This document shows positions 56,698 through 64,000 of a stretch of 64,000 nt of DNA, in pieces. This stretch comes from Hordeum vulgare subsp. vulgare (lineage: Eukaryota > Streptophyta > Magnoliopsida > Poales > Poaceae): positions 318,939,186 to 319,003,185 of the forward strand of contig NC_058520.1 in assembly GCF_904849725.1 (NCBI RefSeq), given 5' to 3'. The stretch's first letter is position 1; each line of letters begins with the position of its first letter. Under the pieces are notes generated by a model that worked only from the letters and a program-made list of their open reading frames with translations, searched no databases and was not told where the DNA came from. Made by a program: the position numbers and the translations under genes.

Positions 56698-57067
56698 CTA
56701 CTTGGTTCCCATAGCACTTGCGAGGTTCTTCTGGCTCTAATTGCTCAAACTTGCCAGGGGCCATCTTTGTGATAACCAATCGTCTGATGCCGACTTTGTT
56801 AGGTTTTCATATCCTCTCCTTCTTCTGCTTCTTCGTTTCGGTAGCGGCATCGGCACCGGTACCTTCCCCATCGGTATCTTCCCCACCGGTCTCGGCTCCG
56901 CCATCGGTGCCGGCACCGTCGATGTCGGTGTTAGTAGCATCATCTAGTCCGACCTGCAAACCTTGACTGTGCTTAGCAAACAAAAAGTCGAGGTACTGTT
57001 GTTCACCCTCATAATCCATCTCGTGTGCATCTTGGTCAGAAGGCCAAATTTCTTCGTTGTTCGACAT
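56698..57067 (-). pseudogene. CACTA accessory ORF, N-terminus (right of the copia insertion)
   Basis: ATG at 57067 opens MSNNEEIWPSDQDAHEMDYE, then a D/G/T-rich acidic repeat (TDIDGAGTDGGAETGGED) and KKQKKERI. After TGA near 56807 the same frame gives KPNKVGIRRLVITKMAPGKF and PRKCYGNQVGC, which joins over the insertion to ILRECVRIND at 48105. The stop fits CGA to TGA. This proves that the Angela-like element split this ORF. Confidence 0.75.
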
Positions 57068-57660
57068 GTTTCCTATGATTAAGTCTCCTTGTTTAATTCT
57101 AAAACTATAAAAAAAAGAGAAATGACATACACAAATATCTATGTTTGTCGGAATGTCGTTTCTGAGCCAAATCCCGACACTTGATATGCCTACTTTCTAG
57201 CACAAGTCATGCCAAAATTCACAAAAACATTCGGCATGACCTTTGCTAAAAAGTGGACATATGGAGCGCGTGAAATTCACCTGAACGGAAATGAATCAAC
57301 ATTCTGGCGAAACATAGGCCACTCGGATCATTTACCCTGCACATAATCATCATTTTCCAAATATGACATGTCCAAAACATCACATGTCCAAATATGACAT
57401 GTCCAAATTCCAAATACGACATGACCAAATCACATGTCCACATATCGCATGTCCACTTGAAATTTGCATATCAAAGGAAGAAAAATATAGAACTTGAAGA
57501 AAAATGTAAGAAGTCATTTTCTTCACAAGATTTGAAACTAAATTCAGCGTACCTAAATTTGAAACTAATTAAAAATAGCAGCACTTGCTTTAACAAATCT
57601 GTCCACTTCAAATTCTACTTTTTTTAAATAGAAATAATTTCTTTAACTAGGTTCATAACT
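57068..57660. other. CACTA leader with CATGTCC repeats
   Basis: A/T-rich non-coding DNA upstream of the accessory ORF. Between 57358 and 57455 the motif ATGACATGTCCAAA and variants recur about seven times. This could be regulatory or slippage-derived. Confidence 0.5.
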
Positions 57661-58113
57661 AGGGTTGCAGAGGAGGGGGGCCTGGTGCGCCGGGGCCGGG
57701 GTCGGGGGCTAGGGCAAGGTCGCCGGGGTCGGGGGTGGGCGGCGAGTGTCGGGGTCGCGGGCGAGCTCCGGGGTCCGGGGCTAGGGCAGGACTCCGGCGA
57801 GTTCGAGGGCGACGGCAGGGCTCTGGCGCTTTAGGCAAGGGCGCGACGATGTCGAGGGTGAGGTCAAGGGCTCCGATGACGATGAGGGGGGAGAAGAGAG
57901 AGTGGGGATTTGAGGGAAGAAGCAGAGGCGGAAAGAAGATTTGGGGGTTATGTCAACATAGCAGTAGTGTTTTTATCGAAGAAGCACTACTACTACCACA
58001 GGTAGCTATAGCATGTTTCTCCAAACGTCACTACTACTATTTCGACTAGCTATAGCTCTTTTTAGGGAAAGCGCTACTGCTATAACTAGTACCTATAGAA
58101 GTTTTCCTGTTTG
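57661..58113. repeat. GC-rich block and CACTA subterminal-like repeats
   Basis: 57661-57900 is G-rich (GGGGTCGGGG-type simple repeats). 57955-58113 carries CACTACTACTA, GTAGCTATAGC and GCGCTACTGCTATA units like those beside the left terminus, ending CTATAGAAGTTTTCCTGT. The reverse complement, ACAGGAAAACTTCTATAG, resembles a CACTA end (CACTACAGGAAAA) whose outer bases are lost. It may be the right terminus of a smaller CACTA. Confidence 0.5.
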
Positions 58114-58114
58114 T

Positions 58115-58182
58115 TTCTTCTATTGTCTTTTCCTTTATTTTCTCTTCATTTTCATTTTTTCTTTTCTTTTTCTTTTTTCCAA
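58115..58182. repeat. pyrimidine-rich simple tract
   Basis: About 68 bp of almost pure T and C (TTTTCTTTTCTTTTTCTTTT) directly after the possible CACTA terminus. Confidence 0.8.
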
Positions 58183-58346
58183 GAGCAAGAACAAAGGGAG
58201 GGTGATACAATGTATATAACTAAGGTGATATATATTGCATCATTTGACGCTTAAGTATGTATACAAAATAGGAACATATATATTCCATCATTTGACCCAT
58301 TCATAACGGTTAAGTGTGTACACAAAATAGGAACATATATATTACA

Positions 58347-59133
58347 TCATTTGACCGATAACGGTTCCTGAGCGTCGACATTTTTGTTTTTGAGTGAGAT
58401 TCTTTCCCTTCTTGTTCGTTGAAGAATAATTGAGCCCCTCATTGTGACATTTCCATTTCCATGGAGTACGATCTTTCTTAGGTAATGTAGTATTGATTCT
58501 TCTTTTGACATATACTTCATCGCCATCGTCATATTACCTCATTGGGTTGTCGTCCTGGTCGTAGTCTTCCTCGTTGGCGACTCTATCCATTCCAATGATG
58601 TTCCTTTTTCCTCTCCTCATGACAACACGGCTGGGATTGCACGGGTCGGTTATGAAGAAGCATTGTGTCACGTGCTTAGCGTGTACCCATCGCTCGTTTT
58701 TTGCGATAGCGTTCACCGTACCACTCTTGGCGTCGGGTATAGTCTTGGTAGTGAAATGCCGATTTTCTCTTTCGACATTGTTAGCCCAGATGACCCGGAA
58801 CATCGTCACGTTGTGCAGTCCAGAGTAGTCAAGATCCCAGATCTCCTCGACCCTTTCGTAAAATCTCTCAGTTGCGCCATTGTCGCTGTCGATCATGCAT
58901 TCCATCGTCACCCCTGAGTTCTGATCATCTCTTTCCATATCTTTGGCCTCCATATAGAACATGTATCCATTGATATCGTATGCCTGATAGGTAAGGAGGT
59001 TGGGAGAGGGTCCATGTGCTAAGGCGTATATGAGCAATCTGTCCTTAGAGACCTCTTCCGGGGGATTAGCAATAATATGCTCTTCGAGCCAATGCAGGAT
59101 AGTGGAGTTTTGCTCTCTAGTAACTTCGACGTC
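58347..59133 (-). pseudogene. CACTA transposase (TPase) C-terminal region
   Basis: The minus frame has DVEVTREQNSTILHWLEEHI, LTYQAYDINGYMFYMEAKDM, QNSGVTMECM, VEEIWDLDYSGLHNVTMFRV and RHVTQCFFITDP-like blocks. This is the DUF4216-type C-terminal part of plant CACTA TPases. It ends MDRVANEEDYDQDDNPMR, with stop near 58534, and related sequence goes on to 58347 in another frame. Upstream TPase is cut off by the Sabrina-like LTR at 59134 (flank ACGTC), so the rest should lie beyond the window. Confidence 0.75.
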
Positions 59134-60652
59134 TGATGACCCACAAGTATAGGGGATCAATCATAGTCCTTTCGATAAGTAAGAGTGTCGAACCCAACGA
59201 GGAGCAGAAGGATCTGACAAGTGGTTTTCAGCAAGGTAAAATCTGCAAGCACTGAAATTATCGGTAACAAGTGATTGTGTGGTGAGATGATTCGTAGCAA
59301 GCAACAAGTAACAAAAGTAGCAACGGTGTAGCGAAGTGGCCCAATCCCTTTTGTAGCAAGGTACAAGCCTGGACAAAGTCTTATAGGAGGAAAAAGCTCC
59401 CGAGGACACACGGGAATTTCTGTCATGCTAGTTTTCATCATGTTCATATGATTCACGTTCGTTACTTTGATAGTTTGATATGTGGGTGGACCGACGCTTG
59501 GGTACTGGCCTTACTTGGACAAGCATCCCACTTATGATTAACCCCTCTCGCAAGCATCCGCAACTATGAAAGAAGAATTAAGACAAAGTCTAACCATAGC
59601 ATTAAACTAGTGGATCCAAATCAGCCCCTTACGAAGCAACGCATAAACTAGGGTTTAAGATTGTGTTACTCTAGCAACCCATCATCTACTTACTATTTAC
59701 CAAAGCATTTCTCTAGGCCCAAATAATGGTGAAGTGTTATGTAGTCGATGTGCACATAAAACCACTAGAGGAAAAACAACATACAACACATCAAATTACC
59801 GAACGAATACCACATGACTACTATTAGCATGAGTTATCCCATGTCCTCAGGAACAAAAGTAACTACTCACAAAGCATAATCATATTCATGACCAGAGGGC
59901 TAATGAGTAGCATCAAGGATCTGAACATAAACTCTTCCACCAAACAATCCAACTAGCATCGACTACAAAGAGTAATTAACACTACTAGCAACCTTACAAG
60001 TACCAATCGAAGTCGCGAGATGGAGATTGGTTACAAGTGATGAACTAGGGTTTAGAGATGAGATGGTGCTGATGAAGATGTTGATGGTGACGAGTCTCCT
60101 CCGATGAGAGGAGTGTTGGTGATGACAATGGCGACGATTTCCCCCTCCGAGAGGGAAGTTTCCCCGACACGATAGTCCTCCCGGAGCTCTAGAGTGGTTC
60201 TGCTCAAGTTCCGCCTCGTGGCGGCGGCGAATCCACGAAAAAGCTCCTCCTCGATTCTTTTCTGGACGAAAGCCTTCATATAGCAGAAGAGGGGGGCTAG
60301 TGGGCCATTGGGCTGCCCACAAGCCCCCTTGGCACGGCTAGGGGGGTGGTCGTGCCAAGCAGGCTTGTGGCCACCTGCTGGCGCCCCTCTGGCTCTTCTT
60401 CGGCCCAGTATTTTTTATTAATCCGGAAAAAAAATTCCTCGTTGATTTTTACGGTGTTTGGAGTTGCGCAAAATAGGTATCTCAACTTTGCTCCTTTTTC
60501 AGGCCAGAATTCCAGCTGCCGGCATTCTCCCTCTTCATGTAAACCTTATAAAATAAGAGAGAAAATGCATAAGTATTGTACCGTGAAGTGAAATAACAAC
60601 CCAAGAAGCGATAAATATCAACATGAAAAAATGATGCAAAATGGACGTATCG
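59134..60652 (-). repeat. 3' LTR of second Sabrina-like element
   Basis: 1519 bp on minus from CGATACGTCCATTTTGC (first base changed from T) to ACTTGTGGGTCATCA. A TATA-like GCTATATGAAGG is at about 60278-60285. It is collinear with 10627-12147. Confidence 0.85.
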
Positions 60653-60653
60653 A

Positions 60654-60666
60654 CTCCCCCAAGCTT
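60654..60666 (-). promoter_or_regulatory. terminal polypurine tract
   Basis: The minus strand reads AAGCTTGGGGGAG two bases before the LTR. The exact 13-mer also occurs at 62135-62147. Confidence 0.75.
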
Positions 60667-62299
60667 AGACCTCGCTTGTCCTCAAGCGAAAGCCTAGCTC
60701 AATAAATATGTCCACATGTTTAGGGAGAGAGGTTTCAACAAAACAAGATACGAACATGCATGCATCATGATCAGAACAGCCATACCAACATATAATCTCT
60801 CATGCTAAAGTGATAATTCCATCACAAAGTAAAGCATGGATCAAGAACCTTACCGAGAAGTAACAACCGATAGCCTTTAGTCATTGTAGAATTGAAATTT
60901 ATCACAACATCAGAAAGAGTCAAATAAGAGCTTGTAAAGCAAATCCACATACTCAATCATTTTTTCGTTCTCTACAATTGCTACGGCTCACGTGGTACTC
61001 ATGAGATCAAAGTTTCAGCTTGACACAGAGAAAGATAGGGGCTTACAGTTTTGCCTCCCAACTGCTTACCTCAAGGGTAATGTTAACAATAATAATTCAT
61101 GAATGCTTACTTCTAAGTTGACATATGAATATAGATCTTTCCCAAGCATATGACGTTAGCCAAGATAAAGGCGAAATAAGGAATTGATGAAGATCACCAT
61201 GACTCTTTCAAGGGGAAAAAGTAAAGGTACAAGATAGGCCCTTCGCAGAGGGAAGCACAGCTTGTCATGCGCTTTGGAGGTTTGTATGCGTGTCCTCTTA
61301 GTGCGGTGAAATCTCACTTTATATTGCCTCCTGTGATAAAGAACTTTATTATGCAGTTTGTCGCTTTTATATCTTCCTCATCACAGGTTTGTACAAAGCT
61401 TATTTTGCACACACTAATAAATCATACATATTAGAGAGCAATTTTTATTGCTTGCACCGATGACAACTTACTTGAGGGATCTTATTCAATCCATAGGTGG
61501 GTATGGTGGACTCACATGGCAAAACTGGGTTGATGGTTTATGGACGCACAAGTAATATCTCTACTTAGTGCAGGAGGTTTTGCTAATGTGAGGTGGAAGC
61601 AATCGTCACATGCTAAGGGATCTCTAATCATATAACATTGTTCGGAGCCAAGCAAACACAATTCATTATGTTGTCTTCCTTGTCCAACATCTACTTCTAG
61701 GCATGCAATAGTTTAGTGAGTGTTCACAATCATAGATGGTGTGAGAGATGATATATTTATATGTGAACCTCTCCTTCTTTATCACTTCCTATTAATTGCA
61801 ACAATGAACAAGGTCTACATTTGTCTACCCTCAACAAGTTTCAATCATCATTCTTATTATATGTGAAGCCATCACTTCCCATAAGATCATTACATGATCT
61901 TTCATGCTTTTGTTCTTTTCTCAATCTATTGATCATGGCAAGAGACAAAGCCCTTCAACTAAGACACTCTTTATTATATGGCTCCCGAGCTTGAATACAT
62001 CGGGGTTGATAGAAAGCAACACTCAAGACTAAAGCACTGAGACTTTTAATCTACTATAGAAAGAGAAAACTGAAAAGGAAAACTAAAACAAAGGTAAAGG
62101 CAAAAGATGTGATGGTGATACGATACCGGGGCAACTCCCCCAAGCTTGGAACAAGCCAAGGGGATTGCCCATACCCATGCTCAGTTGTCTTCCTTTGGAG
62201 GTGATGGTGGATGAGTTGTTGCAGAGGTCTTGAGCTTGTTTAATTTCCACTTGAGCATAAAATTCTACTCCCTCAGATCATCATTTTCCTCTTCAAGCT
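60667..62299 (-). other. Sabrina-like 3' non-coding tail
   Basis: No open frame above noise. It matches parts of 5475-6141 and 10272-10613 in the other copy. The internal polypurine tract is at 62135-62147. Confidence 0.65.
62135..62147 (-). promoter_or_regulatory. internal polypurine tract
   Basis: AAGCTTGGGGGAG on minus, identical to the terminal tract 1481 bp downstream. The matching position of the other copy has it at 5495-5507. Central-type priming is inference. Confidence 0.5.
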
Positions 62300-62839
62300 T
62301 CAACACACTTTGGCATAATTCCCGCTTACTCTCCTGCAAGAATGAGAAGGGATAAACGAAGTCTTAGACTTCTTCCTTGAGTCAGGGAGGCTCGACTTCT
62401 TGAACTCCACGTGCGTGTGTCCAGGTTGAGGTAGAGAAGCCTCCTCTTCGTCGGAGCTTATTTGTTCCTTCCCCTTCGGATCATAATCTTCTTCCTCATC
62501 AGTGGTCCATCCATAAGGATCCAAGTCCCCATAGACCTTGGGATTAGCAAGGTAATCTGCCACAAACCTCTCCCCCCTCTGAATCTTGAGAAGACATCTT
62601 GCCCTAAATCTGCGACAGAAAACAGGCTCGAAATGAAAAACAGAGGAAATCTGCGTGATGAAGGGGTCAGACCAAACGGGAGTATATATAATGATTTTTT
62701 GAGACCAGAAGGAGTACCCCGCACGAAAACAGAGTCCGGAGGCGCACGAGGTGTCCACAAGCCCTCCGTGCACGGCCAGGGGGTGGGCCCGCGCCGGGAG
62801 GCTTGTCGCCTCCTCGCGCACTTTCCGGACTACTTCCAA
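62300..62839 (-). pseudogene. post-pol open frame of unknown function (Sabrina-like)
   Basis: A 179-residue open frame ends in an acidic and basic region: VYGDLDPYGWTTDEEEDYDP, SSDEEEASLPQ, then KKSSLPDSRKKSKTSF. It lies where Athila-lineage elements carry an env-like or extra ORF, but there is no signal peptide, membrane helix or recognisable domain. The N-terminal half overlaps GC-rich sequence and may not be coding. Confidence 0.4.
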
Positions 62840-62973
62840 TTTTTGTATTTTTTCAAATATTCCAAAACGGAGAAAATTTCCTACTAGAAAAGTTTTGGAC
62901 TCTGTTTTCTTACCGAATCACATACCTCTTCGTTTTCGGTGTCTGAAAGATGATGATAAATATCCCTTAGGCA

Positions 62974-64000
62974 TTATTCCGGAGTTATGGTATTGATAAT
63001 ATTGCTTTCAACATTTATGGGAGTATCTGAGATATAATGCTTGATTCTCTGCCCTTTTACAACTCTCGGACTATTACCTTCCGTGTTGTTGATGTTGATA
63101 GCACCGGAACGATATACATCCTCAACAACATAGGGACCTTCCCATTTAGAGGGAAGGTTGACTACAAAGAATCTTAAACGAGAGTTATATAGCAAGACAT
63201 AATCACCTACATTGAACTCATGCTTTTGTATCCTCTTATCATGCCACCTCTTAACCTTATCTTTGAACAACTTGGTATTCTCATATGCCTGAGTTCTCCA
63301 TTCATCAAGAGAGCTAATGTCAAATAACCTCTTCTCACCGGCAAGTTTGAAATCAAAGTTGAGCTCTTTGATTGCCCAATAATATTTATGCTCTAGCTCA
63401 TGGGGTAAATGACATGCTTTACCGTATACCATTTTGTATGGAGACATGCCCATGGGATTCTTATAGGCAGTTCTATAAGCCCACAGTGCATCATCGAGCT
63501 TTTTAGACCAATTCTTTCTAGACCTTTTGACAGTCTTTTGCAGAATTAGTTTAATCTCTCTATTTCTTAGCTCTACTTGACCACTGGACAGGGCGATAGG
63601 GAGACGCAATTCTATGGTTGACATCGTACTTAGCAAGCATTTTACGGAAAGCACCATGAATGAAGTGTGAAGCACCGTCGGTCATTAGATATCTAGGGAC
63701 TCCAAATCTAGGGAAGATAACTTCTTTCAACATCCTGATAGAGGTGTTGTGATCAACACTACTAGTGGGGATAGCTTCTACCCACTTAGTGACGTAATCA
63801 ACAGCAACTAGGATATGAGTATACTCGTTGGATTTTGGAAAAGGTCCCATATAATCAAAGCCCCAAACATCAAATGGTTCAATGACAAGTGAATAGTTCA
63901 TAGCCATTTCCTGACGTTTGCTAATATTACCTATTCTTTGACATTCTTCACGAGACAAGACAAACTTACGGACATCGTTGAAGAGAGTGGGCCAATAGAA
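62974..64000 (-). pseudogene. integrase of second Sabrina-like element (partial)
   Basis: From the right edge: FYWPTLFNDVRKFVLSREEC (zinc-finger side), FDVWGFDYMGPFPKSNEYTH (first Asp), VPRYLMTDGASHFIHGAFRK (second Asp, with A where G is usual). After a frame change near 63590 come SGQVELRNREIKLILQKTVK (Glu), a block around WAYRTAYKNPMGMSPYKMVY, KWEGPYVVEDVYRSGAININ and a stop at 62974-62976. Only the one frameshift breaks the visible part, so this copy is young compared with 1-12147. Confidence 0.85.

Larger units (their letters stand above)
43201..59133 (-). mobile_element. Caspar-like CACTA DNA transposon complex, split by a copia element
   Basis: The left terminus is plain: CACTACTAGGGAAAAGCC at 43201, preceded by GTG as possible 3-bp duplication, then subterminal AGTAGCG/CGCTACT repeats. 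All CACTA genes read leftward: a TPase 3' portion (58347-59133), then an accessory ORF starting at 57067 and running, through the 48106-56692 insertion, to 43715. The right end is unresolved. Subterminal-like repeats and a GTTTTCCTGT end near 58113 would close a smaller element nested in another CACTA. Alternatively one autonomous element continues past the Sabrina-like insertion beyond the window. Confidence 0.75.
59134..64000 (-). mobile_element. second Sabrina-like gypsy element, 5' part outside window
   Basis: On the minus strand integrase (64000-62974) is followed by a post-pol tail with an internal polypurine tract, a terminal tract and the 3' LTR (60652-59134). It is better preserved than the copy at 1-12147 and collinear with it, so each validates the other. 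Left flank ACGTC (59129-59133) is one half of the target duplication. It inserted into the TPase ORF. Confidence 0.85.

Noticed and set aside
1..64000. tRNA, rRNA, riboswitch or operon-type signals
   Set aside because: No cloverleaf, rRNA core or bacterial-type signals seen by eye. The window is plant nuclear repeat DNA.

Overview
The window looks like intergenic DNA from a large grass genome, most likely the wheat/barley tribe (Triticeae). The evidence is recognisable LTR signatures of Sabrina/WHAM-like Ty3/gypsy and Angela/BARE/WIS-like Ty1/copia elements, Stowaway MITEs with TA target duplications, and a Caspar-like CACTA complex. I found no convincing host gene, rRNA, tRNA or CRISPR array. 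Family names come from remembered LTR ends and domain order, not from a search.

Layout, left to right. (1) 1-12147: 3' part of a Sabrina-like (Athila-lineage) gypsy element on +, with dead pol at 1-3000, a long 3' non-coding tail and its 3' LTR at 10627-12147. It is interrupted by a WHAM-like solo LTR (3922-5469, perfect ATGGG target duplication) and by a roughly 4.1-kb long-LTR insertion (6147-10271). (2) 12148-14902: unassigned DNA, an Athos-like Stowaway MITE, an RNase H-like fragment and the 3' end of a LINE. (3) 14903-27128: a structurally complete 12.2-kb Tat-lineage gypsy element inserted in that LINE (target duplication TCACC). It carries gag-pol with dual RNase H, a 70-bp minisatellite, and a spliced antisense gene with its own TATA box and Kozak-like start. 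The LINE resumes at 27134. (4) 27291-38154: low-density DNA with a poly(A)-type retroelement, several MITEs (one a 430-bp foldback), a 140-bp tandem duplication and a 2.2-kb non-autonomous LTR element. (5) 38155-43200: 5' LTR and decayed gag-pol of a SIRE/Maximus-like copia element. (6) 43201-59133: CACTA-derived DNA on -, with accessory ORF2 (C48-peptidase-like and viroplasmin-like parts) and a TPase fragment, split by a full-length Angela-like element (48106-56692). (7) 59134-64000: a second Sabrina-like element on -, with its 3' LTR, long tail and integrase, running off the right edge.

The nesting gives relative ages: each host element predates what sits in it. Nearly every reading frame carries stops or frameshifts, and most stops in the Tat element are TAG where glutamine is expected, which fits decay of methylated cytosine in CAG sites. 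The features most worth follow-up are the spliced antisense gene in the Tat element, its dyad-rich 70-bp array, a duplicated internal polypurine tract in both Sabrina-like copies, and a perfect 526-bp tandem duplication in the CACTA ORF.
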